A model generated the notes under the pieces. That model worked only from the letters and a program-made list of their open reading frames with translations, did not search any database and had not been told where the DNA came from. 64,000 nucleotides of DNA, from positions 92,703,059-92,767,058 of the forward strand of contig NC_086374.1 in the NCBI RefSeq assembly GCF_036588685.1, written 5' to 3'. Source of the stretch: Mytilus trossulus. Its lineage: Eukaryota; Mollusca; Bivalvia; Mytilida; Mytilidae. The position numbers and the translations under genes are program-made. This document shows, piece by piece, positions 49,301 through 60,920 of the stretch. Position 1 is the stretch's first letter. Each line of letters begins with the position of its first letter.

Positions 49301-49309
49301 GCTTTTCTG
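49301..49309 (+). repeat. Right 9-bp target site duplication (GCTTTTCTG)
   Basis: Direct copy of 22528-22536, immediately outside the right TIR. Confidence 0.75.
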
Positions 49310-50079
49310 TAAGGCTTTGACTAAATACTTTTAATTTGTCCCAATTAAGTTTCAAAAGGCAATTAAGTCTAGTTTGTTGGATGTGAAAGTTGAACCAAAG
49401 AGGAAGAAGCCTCTTGAATTTTAGTTTAAAGAAAAGGTCACTTGTAGAATTTTTGGACAACTGGTTTCCTGGTGCTAACTTTAGCTTGTATGCAGGATTT
49501 GGACGACACTTGTACTATGGACAACATAGGCCAGGGGGAAGTCTATCGAATTTAGGGTCACTTTATCAAAGTCACTTTTTTTGTTTAAAAATTACATTTA
49601 GATAGTTTCTCTAGCCTGATTGCATATGAAAATTAGGAAAAAGATATAGTAAAATTAGTTTTATGGTAAAGGGACCCCATATTCAAATTATAACATTTCG
49701 GAAAAATAGTTTCTGGATGTCAAATTATCTCCTTTATTTAAGCTTCGTTTTGGTATGATTTTCCTCTATCATTTTACGCTTTTATACAGGTATGAAAAAA
49801 GCAAAAATTATACTGGGTAAATTTCCTCTCCTCTCGAGGGTAAAAGTGTTTTGAACCAATGAAATAGATATCCTTAAAAAGTGAAGTTTAGTTATATCAG
49901 TTGTAAGCCGTTTGTTAGGTATGTGGTTAACTATGCAATCGCGGTGTAAACCGTTAGTATAAAGATCTATAAAGCTTTAGATATCAGATGGTAGAAGAAG
50001 ACCTGGATTCAGATAACAACGCTAGATGAAAACTGACGAGAAAAGGTAACACCCGGCCCCGAAAGCTTTATTATTGTAG

Positions 50080-50240
50080 AGCCTAGGTTGTATATCGCAA
50101 AGCGATTTGGTGATCTTTGGTGCCACGATATCTCAGAAGCACGAGTTCGAATCATGGCGAGGGTAAAACAAAAAAAATGCGAAAACAAATTTACTTATCT
50201 AACATTGTTGGGCAGATGTTTAGACTAATCTTGTGATAAA
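50080..50240 (+). repeat. Possible tRNA-derived SINE fragment
   Basis: It contains TGGTGCCACGATATCTCAGA and a box-B-like word GAGTTCGAATC, followed by an A-rich stretch and AACATTGTTGGG. The TΨC-loop-like word without a foldable cloverleaf suggests a SINE or dispersed repeat, not a tRNA gene. Confidence 0.4.
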
Positions 50241-50567
50241 AACACTTGTGTCAAAATTATCCTTGAAACGCACATCACTAAAAGAGTCCATAGTTTTTTT
50301 TTATATTGACAGCTTCTTATTTTATACGTTGAGGGTGTTTTTTAACAGACCGTGCACATTGCTATGACAGAGTTTGCATTGTTGTTGAAACAATATGAGA
50401 AATTTAACATAAACTTGATGTTCTATGTTTTCAACATATATTCATGATATTGTTTATGTTTTTTTAACGTGTTTTTAACAGACAGTGGGGATTGTCATGG
50501 AACTAAACTGTACTTATCAAAAGAGACTATTGACAACATATAGTTTATGTTTGTTGAGTGTGTTTTC

Positions 50568-50697
50568 AGCAGACAGTGGGGATTGTTATGAAAACAAACT
50601 GTGACTCTCCGAAGACTTTCCCCCTTGTTTTTTTAGCAGACAGTGGGGATTGTTATGAAAACAAAATGTGACTCTCCGAAGGCTTTCCCCCTTTTTA
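50568..50697 (+). repeat. Tandem ~67-bp units
   Basis: AGCAGACAGTGGGGATTGTT begins at 50568 and 50635. The two units are almost identical through GACTCTCCGAAGACTTTCCC. Weaker copies of the CAGACAGTGGGGATTG word lie upstream near 50480 and 50350. Confidence 0.75.
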
Positions 50698-51819
50698 TAC
50701 ATGGGCTGTTCAAGAAAAACAGAAGCTATCAATCTTCGTGTCGTGATCTTTGTAATCATCTGTAAAGCATTTAAGATAATGACCTTTTACAGCTAGACTA
50801 TGTACATTCCTGCATCTGATTTAGCACACATTAGATGATACGACAGCTGCAGTTTAATGTCTGCTTTTTATATTGACATGTTATTGTATAAATTCAACAG
50901 CCTGCTTTTGTCACCATCCGTCTGTGATTCAACGTAATTTAATCGTCTTCGTAAAAGTGCAGTTGATTCATAAATTTTTGATTTTGGAGGATGAGAGGGA
51001 CCAAAAACAAAGGGACATAAAAAATCTAGGTCGAAGAAAAATAGACAAAAACGTTTCGAAAAAGGAAACATAACGAAAAGATAAGCAACAGATGACAAAA
51101 CACTGCATAGAAAAATAAAGAATAAAACACACAAACGATAATTTGATGATATATTATTTTATGCATGGCCGTCTCTTTTCTGTATTAAAGATAATCCCAT
51201 TGAACAATGAATGAAAGACAATTTCTAAAAACTGTAAAACATATTAGGTTTAAACTATATCATGCACTGAAAATCAAATGACAGCCGTTTTAAAATTTGA
51301 TAATGGTATTCTAATCTTCCTGCAAACTGACTAAGAGACTTAATAAAAAATGTCTAGATGATGCTTTGATAATTCTTCAGAAATAGTCTCAGAAAATACA
51401 TTAACAGTGTCCAATAGGAGAGAGAAATGTAAGTGTGTGCTCTTATAAAATGTTAAAATCAAAACTAGAAAAAATGAATTTTGAAAAATTGATACGTTGA
51501 CATATTGATCATATCCATAGTTCCGTTCTATAAATGTGGCATATATACAAAACATATTCAAACTTAGCAAATCAAAGTAAGGATGAACAACTATAAATAC
51601 CAATACAAATCAAATTAAAAAAAATGTGCAATTGAAGATCCCAAGAAGTATGATAATTGTATATATCATGAGACAGCAACAGGTAATCCTTTAGTTATTT
51701 TACGTTTTTTGATTGAGTTAAGCCTTCAAAGTGATATTTAATCGTGTGTTTTTCTATGGTGTGATGTTATACTAATGTTTATGAAAAAGGGAGAAGGTTT
51801 GGTACCATTAAATTGTTTA

Positions 51820-52117
51820 ATCCCACTGCAAATGTTTGCACCTGTCCTAAGTCAGGAATCTGATGTACAGTAGTTTTCGTTTGTTTATGTTATTTATACG
51901 TGTCTCGTTTTTCTTTTTATATATAGATTAGACCGTTGGTTTTCCCGTTTGAATGGTTTTAAATGTCTAGTAATTTTTGGAGCCCTTTATAGCTTGTTGT
52001 TCGGTGTGAGCCAAGGCTCCGTGTTGAAGGACGGACATTGACCTATAATGGTTTACTTTTATAAATTGTTTTTTGGAACGAGAGTTGTCTCATTGACACT
52101 CATACCACATCTTCCTA
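51820..52117 (+). repeat. Abundant bivalve interspersed repeat, copy 2
   Basis: Words: TTTGCACCTGTCCTAAGTCA, GTGTGAGCCAAGGCTCCGTG and TTGTCTCATTGACACTCATA ending ACCACATCTTCC. The 3' end is shared with copies at 8708 and 63454. The GAGCCAAGGCTC word also occurs inverted at about 2757. Confidence 0.65.
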
Positions 52118-52671
52118 TATCTATGTAAGTTTTTGAGATAACAGAATTTTTAGATGTTCAAATTCTGAAAACATATTTTGATTGTATCTATAATAGTTAT
52201 CAAAGGTACCAGGATTATAATTTTGTACGCCAAACGCGCGTTAAAAGCGGCTTCGTGTACTTATTTAAATCGAAGACTTCCAAAAGTTTAACATGCCTTA
52301 TCATTTCCGAATAGAGGACACATTTCTTTGTATTTATTATTAATATAAATAATATTTATATCACTAAGCAACTTTCTCTGCTTGACTATATCACCAACCG
52401 AGGGGCCATCACTGTTGTAATGGTATTCACATATGATGAGATTAAAATTATGCAACTATTTTCATGACGGAGCAAATTAATGTGCTTTATGTGACACACA
52501 ATATTCTGATTTTTTGTTTTGGATTGGTCATACTATTGGTGATCTTCAATTCTTTAATTGGGTTGTGGATTTTCAAATATTTTGTCATTGAGCATTGCCG
52601 ACAAGACATTACAAATGTCATAATACACATCTATGTCAACTCAAAAGGCAATTATTTTACCATGAACTCTT

Positions 52672-53100
52672 TTGATTGATTCACAAATGTTAAAAAATAA
52701 ATGACATATTTGAAATATATATTTTCACTAGTTTGCATAAGAGCAAATGACTTTTCCCCCATATAACATTAATTAGAATATATATATATTCGATGCGTTA
52801 ATAGTTCTTGTGTTTTTTTTAAATGTTAATAAACCTAACCTAACCAACATTTAATATTTTAGACCAGTTGGTCTTCAACATGATAAATTTGAAATGAAAA
52901 GGTCACCTTTACCTTGACTGCTTTAATTTACTCTCAAAACTTTTTTGAATGATTCACTAATGTTAAAAATAAATGACATATTTGATATCACATATATCTG
53001 CTTGTTTGGAAGAGAACAATGACATTTTCCCCATACAAAATAAATTAAAAAATATATATTCGATGCGTTAATAGTTTTTGTGCTATTTACAAATGTTAAA
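52672..53100 (+). repeat. Direct duplication of a ~160-bp segment
   Basis: 52672-52850 and 52943-53100 share GATTCAC(A/T)AATGTTAAA, AATAAATGACATATTTGA, AATGAC..TTTCCCC and TATATTCGATGCGTTAATAG in the same order. They are separated by ~100 bp of different sequence. Confidence 0.65.
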
Positions 53101-56060
53101 TACACCTGTTATTACCACACAAATGTCTCAGCGTATTTTATACCATTTCATTAAAAAAGACTCATAAAATAGACATAACGACTAAAGAAAATTAATTACA
53201 TATATTTGAAAAAATTCACACAATAAAGATGATGATCAACAACTTTGGGACAAAATGAATCAGACAGTTTAGGCATCTTTGAATATATATATATCAGACT
53301 TTGTTGAATTAGTATAAAACAAACTCGTATACATCACCAGAGAAATGAGTCAGTAAAAAACTGAATTTATTGCCCTAAAGAAATGATAGTTTTAGATGTT
53401 TTTGAACTCCATAGTAACTGTTGAATGTGTGATCTGACTATTTTGGTTCGAGCGTAACTTGTCAGTATCAAGTGCATGAAACTTGCGCTGGCCGTGTCTG
53501 CTAGTAAAAACAAGAAAAAGCGGTATGATTGCCAATGAGATAACTATCCACCAGAGAACAAATAGATTACCGTACGGCCTTCGACAATGAGTGTCACCAA
53601 TACTGTATATTCAGCAAAAGGAAGACAGATTTAACGAAACGTAAATTCAAATGACCAGAATTATGATCCAAAAAATGATTATCAAAAGATAATACGAGAG
53701 ATAGTAACGAACGACAACAACTTCAGACTTGGGACAATTACATATAGAATGAGAGTTGGTCAAACCCTTCACTGACCTGAACCAATAGTGTAACAGATAG
53801 TAACAAAAAAACTTTTCGAATACGACGAAAAAGACGGGACATACAGATCAACATAGATAAAAAAAAAAATCAACTTACTACTACAGTACCGACCCAACAA
53901 TATTCGCAGGTTAAATCGGATGCAAAATGAGAAGCTTTTCACCTCTTTGCTGCACTAAAAAAATGAAAAGTTTATTGTTTGATCTACGAAATATGTTATT
54001 GTAATAATTAAAGGTATCAACGTCCACGTACTGAACATAATTACAGAAATAGTTAGAACGATGCCAAATTATAAACTTTGTCTTTGTCTTACTATAGCAA
54101 TTAGTATAAGTCTTTTTCATTCATATCACAATGTTCAAAAGTATAGAGCTTGTGGATCCAAATTTTTCTCTTTCGCTTCCATCAACTGATTCTCAATTAC
54201 TGGTCACTTCTATAATTTAAAAGGTAGCTTAATCACTATGATCACAATGATGTTTTTTGAGCGAAGATGACTTGTAAGGGGACAGATTTTTATTGGGTTT
54301 CTACAATGGTCGAGTAAAAAAGTAAACTGAGTTCTCCGTTTTCCAGTAACAGTTGTAAATTATAACGATTGACGTATAGATTTGTTCTGTACCAGAGCTC
54401 ATGAAAGACAAACCAGTGTTGGCTTTACAAATTGCCTACATTCGCCCCATTAGGACACTGGCTTGTAGTTCTCTCTTAGGCAGTCGTACGTTTATAATAA
54501 CAAACGATCAGTACATGCGCTAGTGAACTTGTACGAAAGAAGGATACAGTCTGATTGACAATTTGGTGTTATTTTATTTTGGAGATCATTCCCAATTAAG
54601 GAATTGTATCTCCACCTCTTGCAATGGTCTGATACCCTGGTCATGCTTTATATCCTTTGGATTGATTCGGCTCTACAAAGATTCTTAATAAGTATTATAC
54701 GTTTTGGAGGTTCAACTACTCACTGTAAAAATAATCATATTATAACCAGACCATTTTAACCTTTTGTTGAATAAATCTTGTAAATTCTCATTACTTTGAG
54801 ATGATTTGGACCACATGCGTTATTTTCTCTATTCTAAAAGTAAACTCGGTTGATAAATATTATGTTGTTTAAATGTCAGTACTGATGTCAGAAACAGAAA
54901 ATGATATCAAATAAATAAAAATAATTATCACTTATCTGGAAAATTTGGTATATAAACCTGTTAGTAATAATAATAATCATCATTCTTTATACTGTCAGCA
55001 CATTACGGAAAGTTGTTAAGCTCAGCTATAATGTCTATTGTACTTCCATCTGTCTTTACCTGCGGAAATGATTTAGGAAAGGAATGGTCACTGGGTCAAC
55101 AATTTGAAAATGACGGATGGCTAGAATCTAAACTAAAATGTTCGATGCGAAGGGGAGAATACAACAGTTTAATTGCCTGTGACAAGTTAAGACTCTTCGT
55201 TGGAACAAAACAAAACAGTACAGATAAGTTCCACTGACAATCAAAGATTATCTGGTTAATTTGAAATAATTTGATGTATTCGAAAAAGATCAAAAGAAAA
55301 AAAAGCAGTAAATACAAAACAACAGCGAAAAAGAATGTACAGGGCAGTTTAAAGAGGAACTGATGGATACCTGTCACATATAGTGCACGCCGTGTACTAT
55401 AAAACTAGAAATACAATAACCACGACAACTTCACATCACTAATAAAAAGAGGTCAGTCAGATGAACCTGATCAGAAATATGTACACACCTTGTAATCAAT
55501 CCATACACCAAATATTGTTGACCTATTGATTAAAGCATCTGAGAAACAACCATCACCATGACAACGTAAGGGACTAATTAAACATGAGATTGGGGTCAAG
55601 GTCAGATGAGCCCTTTAAGATAGACATTTCCCAAATAAAGTTGACCTATTGATCAAAGTGATACACAGAAATAACAATGGAAACTATGTCGAACAATGAA
55701 CTAGGAAAATGTGGTAAAGTTAGAAAAACAAAAGCACATGCCAATGAGACAATAATCCACTAGAAATCAAAACAGATGCCAGGAACCCTGTGCTGAGCAC
55801 CTTAACATGTTGCAAGAAATATTCTAAAATCACAAGATGCAAAAAACAATCCTCTTCAAAGCAAAAATATTCAGGTGATTTTTACTGACCTTTCCAAATG
55901 TCAATAATCATGCCATTTGGCAGTTTATGGTATAAAGCATCTGTAGCGTATAATATTTTCACTAGAGCAAGACCTTAAACTGTAATATATATATATATAT
56001 TAAACAAAGAACAACATTCTCTTCTTCAGCCATAATTTATTTATAATGTCTATGGATCTC

Positions 56061-56165
56061 TCAACCCATCTTCTGTGCCAGTTCTTTAGCTCTGATCTTC
56101 TCCTGCTTGGTAATACGAGCCTGTGACTTGTTACCCATAACACCACCACCCCAGTGTTTTCGGAT
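56061..56165 (-). pseudogene. Duplicated RPL7A last exon, no upstream exons
   Basis: The 105-nt terminal exon of RPL7A, with its CAG acceptor and stop codon, appears identical to 20807-20911. Exons 1-6 are absent from this side, so it cannot encode eL8 by itself. It could only be used as an alternative terminal exon of some other transcript. Identity despite changed flanks means either a recent duplication or gene conversion with the parent. Confidence 0.9.
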
Positions 56166-56491
56166 CTGAAAAATACAATTAATTCATTTTTCACATTTAC
56201 TCACATAAATACAGTTTAATAACACTAAATTTGTTATTGTAAATATTAATTTCAGTTTCAAGAGACAAGTATGATAAAAAGTGTGTTACATTATGACTTT
56301 TTTTTTGATAGGTGTCTTTTTAAATGTTTTATTGTACTTTCTTTTCCCAGTCCAAGATGAAGGTGAAGGGACTTTTATTCAGTATCAAGAAAACATGTAC
56401 TGGAGGCCTTGGACAAGAGAAGGAAATTAATTATATGTATCCAGAGTTCAGAACATTAATTAGACAGATATTTCAATGTATTCAATAAGGA

Positions 56492-56577
56492 AGACTACAC
56501 TCAGACACATCCAAGGAATGTAAAATCATGGTTACATCATTTCTTGTTATAAGTATCCATCATTGTAAAAGTAGTCT
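56492..56577 (-). ncRNA. SNORD14: SNORD14-like snoRNA in inverted duplicate, copy 4
   Basis: Complement of the unit at 20397-20483, with stem AGACTAC/GTAGTCT, box C ATGATGG, guide CCTTGGATGTGT and box D CTGA. Without a host promoter in sight, expression is uncertain. Confidence 0.6.
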
Positions 56578-56916
56578 AATGAAGTCCAGTCTTATTTTTA
56601 TTTTGATATAAAAACCCTCAAAATCAATTTAAAATGTCCCTTTCACCTTAACAAGAAGTTTCTGATATTAAAGTGAATGGAGGGGGAAGAATGTGAGCCT
56701 GCTGATGTGGTGGATACAAAGTGTTTTTAAACTACAGAGTCCACAGAAAACTTGTTCTACAGTATTTGTAAATGTAAATAAAAGTAATAATTCTAATTGA
56801 GTGTTCATTTATTTAAATAAGACCCATAATGTTGCACATTTGTATATATATAAAAAAAAAATATTGACCAGTGGAAACTGTCAGATACAATGTACCAGAA
56901 CGTTTATTTTCAATGT

Positions 56917-57004
56917 AGATCACTACTCAGACACATCCAAGGAATAGTAAAATCATGGTTACATCATTTCTTGTTATAAGTATCCATCATTGAAAAAGTG
57001 GTCT
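56917..57004 (-). ncRNA. SNORD14: SNORD14-like snoRNA in inverted duplicate, copy 5
   Basis: Counterpart of 19952-20038. The stem AGACCACT/AGTGATCT now has one C-A mismatch. Boxes and guide are intact. Confidence 0.55.
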
Positions 57005-57499
57005 CATTATAAAAACCAGTCTTTGTGTATTTCTTTAAAAATAAAACACCCTCAAAATCAAAATTTCTTAAGAGCCCTAATACTATACAGGAAGTATCTG
57101 ATAAACAGAATAGAGACAAAACACAAGCTGTTGATCTATTGAATATAATAAGCCTTATTGGTACAGGCAGCAAGAAAGTTATATTGCCTTTTGAATAATC
57201 TTCTACAGTATCTATCAATGTAAATAAAAGTCAAATAAAAGTTGTAATTCTAAATTTAGTTAATGGATCTGCAGTACACTGGGACTAAACATTACATGTT
57301 TAAAATTAATACCCAAAATAGGCCCAAATGCACACAAATCTGTCGTTGTAAATTGCAATTTACCAATTAGTGATAAGTTGGTCCAAAAGATATTGTATTG
57401 ACGAGTAAGAAAATTGAGCAAGCAAAAACCTAATGGCTGATAACTACCTTATAAAATCAGTTAAATGCAGATTGATTAGACCGATATTTCCAGTAAGGA

Positions 57500-57578
57500 A
57501 GACTACTCAGACACATCCAAGGAATAGTTAAATCATGGTTAAACCATTTCCTGTTATAAGTATCCATCATTGTAGTCT
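57500..57578 (-). ncRNA. SNORD14: SNORD14-like snoRNA in inverted duplicate, copy 6
   Basis: Counterpart of 19377-19455. Stem AGACTAC/GTAGTCT, box C ATGATGG, guide and box D CTGA are intact. Confidence 0.6.
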
Positions 57579-57934
57579 GTTCTTTAGTCCGGGCTAAAAA
57601 ATATGTGCATCTTATTGGACATCATCCATCCCCGGCCAAAAATAAAGATGTGGTATGATTGCCAGCGAGAAACAACATGTAATCACCACCAGTCACTTAA
57701 CAAAGAACAAAGATCAATTACATGTAGCCCATTTAAAACCTGAATGATAAATTCCCACAACATTTGTCAATGGTTAACTAATGATTTAAAGTGTTTTCTT
57801 TTGGTGTGATGTATGTTTAAATAGAATAACCATTTATTTTGGTGGCAGTCAAATATTTTGGAGGTGGTGTTTTTGACATTAATATTGAAATGGCAGTACA
57901 TGTAATGATTTTTTACATTTATTTCATTCAACAG

Positions 57935-58756
57935 GGGGAAGTCCTTTCGGAAGGCTTTCCAACATATGAGGGAGCTTCCTGGATTTTTTCCAGGAGTACC
58001 TAGATTAGGGTTAAGTGCAACCATCACTACCAAGGACTAGGCAGATGTCATTGAATCACTTGGGATGACTAATCCAGCAGTAGTAAGAGCAAGTCCAGAC
58101 AGAGAGAACATTTATCTACAGATTAAAGTTAAAGAGCCATCACTTGACATTTATGATTGTTACGAAAATTTATACAAACCAGTTTGTAATGATTTGTTAA
58201 AAAACCCTGATATTTTCCCAGTTACCCTTTTTTTCATGCCTCTACAGTATATTGGTAATGCAGCTACTTACTGTAATTTCATATTTGAAATACCAACCTT
58301 AGATACTTGTTTATATGGTTTTTTATGTAGTGGGCAAGATGATGATGTTAAAAATCATGTTATTAAAGATTTATCATGTGAGAAGCCCAAAATAAAGCTT
58401 GTGTTTTGCACTTCAGTTGTAGGAATGGGCTTTAATTCACCCTCCATTGAGAGAGTCATACATGCTCGTCCTCCAAGGTCACTTTCAGACTATATACAGG
58501 AGATAGGTCGTGCTGGTAGAACTGGAAAAGATTCAACAGCACTTTTATATTGCTTTAATAGGGATGTTGCTGCTAATGTAAAAGATATTAAAGATGACAT
58601 AATTGGTTTTTGCAAGGAAAAAGGTTGTCTTAGAGAGTACATTTTGAAACAATATGGTTTTCAAAAATCAGAAATAGACCTTCATCAATGTTGTAACAAC
58701 TGTAGACCACATTGTTTGTGCATTGAATGTCAGATGCTCAGAATAGATATTTAAAT
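57935..58756 (+). pseudogene. RecQ-like DNA helicase, C-terminal exon with an in-frame stop
   Basis: An acceptor (TTCAACAG, ends 57934) opens a frame reading FRKAFQHMRELPGFF and LGLSATITTKD (helicase motif III). A TAG follows at 58038-58040, then the frame continues from ADVIESLGM to 58756. Later motifs are KLVFCTSVVGMGFNSPSIER (motif V) and RSLSDYIQEIGRAGRTGKDS (motif VI with the arginine finger region). A cysteine-rich C-terminus (CCNNCRPHCLCIEC) resembles the RecQ zinc-binding part. Known relatives are 3'-5' helicases, and multi-copy RecQ-like genes are frequent in invertebrates. Motifs I and II should be upstream, but the inverted duplication ends at 57783, so the 5' part was probably lost. 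The stop makes it a likely pseudogene unless it is a sequencing error. Confidence 0.75.
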
Positions 58757-59580
58757 TGATAAAACTGAAATATACTGTGTAAAATAATACACCAGATGAA
58801 AATTTAGGATTAAACATCTGTAGATCAATAATCTTGTAAAGATAAAATAAGAATACAACAGGTGACCAATCAAGGCTACAGATAAGCAGCCTCTTTTTTT
58901 ATTTTATATAGCATATTTATTAAGTCAAATGCAAGATTTAAAACTTTTTAAAAGCATATATACATTAAGATAACTGCAAACATAATTACTTTTTTTTCTT
59001 AGACTTACATAGTGAAGTGCACAGGCTCACAAAAATTAGACTTTATATTCAGTACTGTATCATTAATAAATTATTGAACAATGTTGAAGTTAATCGTATA
59101 TTAAGTATTTTCTTCCCACCAAAAAATAAATAAACAATACATGTATAACCTGCCCATACATATAAATTAAAATATATGATTTGGAAGGACCTGCTTTGAC
59201 TTTGTCTGAAATATATCTTTTATTGTCTTCTGGTATTATTTTGTTCAAATTCTTCAGCATTGCGTTTAACTGTTCAAAATTGTGTCTCAAAAATAAAACT
59301 TATTTTTTTTAAGATGTGAATACAGAAAAATATTCATACAATGTCATGAAATTTTACATCTTCTACAGAGTTTTATTCTCGTTAAAACTTTTCTCTCCTG
59401 CTATTTTTTTTTTCAAAAACATTTTTTTAAAACTGATATGAATGCTAATGCTTTCAAATTTTTGAATTGTTTATGGTAGTTTTAAATCTTATGACATATT
59501 TTTGCATACTATAGCTATAGTATCTACATCATATATATCTTTAATCAATAAACAATTATTTGACAAGGTATAGAGAAATA
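58757..59580. other. Intergenic, nothing recognised
   Basis: AT-rich sequence between the helicase fragment and the minisatellite. Only short frames, no RNA or repeat recognised. Confidence 0.5.
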
Positions 59581-59585
59581 CATAT

Positions 59586-59875
59586 GTACAATATTTACAA
59601 TATATACAATATTTACAATATATACAATATTTACAATATATACAATATTTACAATATATACAATATTTACAATATATACAATATTTACAATATATACAAT
59701 ATTTACAATATATACAATATTTACAATATATACAATATTTACAATATATACAATATTTACAATATATACAATATTTACAATATATACAATATTTACAATA
59801 TATACAATATTTACAATATATACAATATTTACAATATATACAATATTTACAATATATACAATATTTACAATATAT
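59586..59875. repeat. 18-bp minisatellite, ~16 copies
   Basis: Near-perfect tandem copies of ACAATATTTACAATATAT. Because 18 is a multiple of three, both strands stay open (YNIYNI on plus, YCKYCI on minus), creating long but meaningless ORFs. Confidence 0.95.
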
Positions 59876-60920
59876 ATATGATATTTGAAAAGTCCAATTA
59901 GTACAAGACATGTTACAAAAATTAACTGGGGGGCTTCATACTAGATAAAGCCTGGTGTACACATAGATTAATTTATAATTTTGATTATTTGCAGAGTTTA
60001 ATAACCTTAAATTTCTTTTTCAATGACATTAATAATTTATATTTTAAAATATTTGGTTTGGTGTATCTATATTTTTGTATGTAATTTTCACTCTCCTGTT
60101 CACAAAAATGACATTTTAAAAGACAGTGAAAGTTATCCACGAGTTCATTGTTTTTACATTGAGTGCAGTTGCTACATGTATTTGGTCTGCTGGTATATAA
60201 AAAAATAAATATATATAAAAATTATTCCATTGTGCTTCAAGTGTTTTGGGAGTATTAACACGATTGCAATATATGTTGAATGAATTAATTTGATATACAA
60301 AGAAGGAATTTAAAAAAAAATAATATGTTTCATACATTAGTAATGAAATTAAAAAATATCACAGACAGTGCTTATTGTTAACTTTGAATAAAATAGTAAC
60401 TGATAAAAAAAAAAAAATAGTTCCAGACTACATGTGGTATAAATGAATATATAAAAAAAGTGTCAGAAATTAATTTTTAACAAGACTAATTAAAAAATTG
60501 GTTAAACGTGTAACAGTGTATGTTCCTGGTTTAAATAACTTAAATCAGATTATAGGTTTTTCATGTAAAAAAACGGTATATATATATTTATATACTTTAT
60601 GACAATATCCTCTCTTTTAAAATGCTAGTAAATAATATATAACTATAGGAATATCTGTATTTATACATTTCTAATATATGTTATAATGCCATAATTCATT
60701 TCGTCCTTCAAATTAAAAGTTTCAATAGATATACAGGTACAACTACACAATGATGAATATCCATTTCTAGTTATTTGATGTACAATGCCTATGTTTAGAC
60801 AAATAAAGAAATATATAAAATTTAAAAAATCCACCATAGTTGCAAAAAAAATCTTAGGAAGTAGCACACATGAATAAGATAGATTTCTTACATTTTTAAT
60901 AAAAAGACAACAATGTTAAA
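59876..60920. other. Intergenic, nothing recognised
   Basis: AT-rich sequence between the minisatellite and the 3' end of the minus-strand DUF6589-type gene. No gene, RNA or repeat family is visible. Confidence 0.5.

Larger units (their letters stand above)
49310..55410. other. Repeat-bearing region without recognised genes
   Basis: About 6.1 kb of AT-rich DNA between the element and the inverted RPL7A copy. ORFs are all under 90 codons and none resembles a known family. Named contents are a tRNA-like SINE fragment (50080-50240), ~67-bp tandem units (50568-50697), an interspersed repeat (51820-52117) and a direct ~160-bp duplication (52672/52943). Nothing was recognised from 53100 to 55400; a 74-codon plus ORF at 55013-55237 is the most protein-like but has no identifiable motif. 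Confidence 0.5.
55411..57783 (-). repeat. Right arm of large inverted duplication (RPL7A 3' end)
   Basis: Reverse complement of 19173-22067 with scattered substitutions and one ~496-bp deletion (junction near 55730). It contains exon 7, the poly(A) signal and three U14-like copies. The outer end coincides within ~150 bp with a RecQ-like exon. Confidence 0.9.

Noticed and set aside
50080..50240. tRNA gene
   Set aside because: A GTTCGAATC-like word is present, but no acceptor stem or cloverleaf can be drawn; a SINE fragment is more likely.
55013..55237. 74-codon plus-strand ORF with mixed composition
   Set aside because: It looks somewhat protein-like but has no recognised motif, no partner exon and no supporting context; not annotated as a gene.
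59489..59911. Long ORFs on both strands (140 and 113 codons) with tyrosine/isoleucine repeats
   Set aside because: They are produced by an 18-bp minisatellite, a multiple of three, and show no non-repeat protein sequence.
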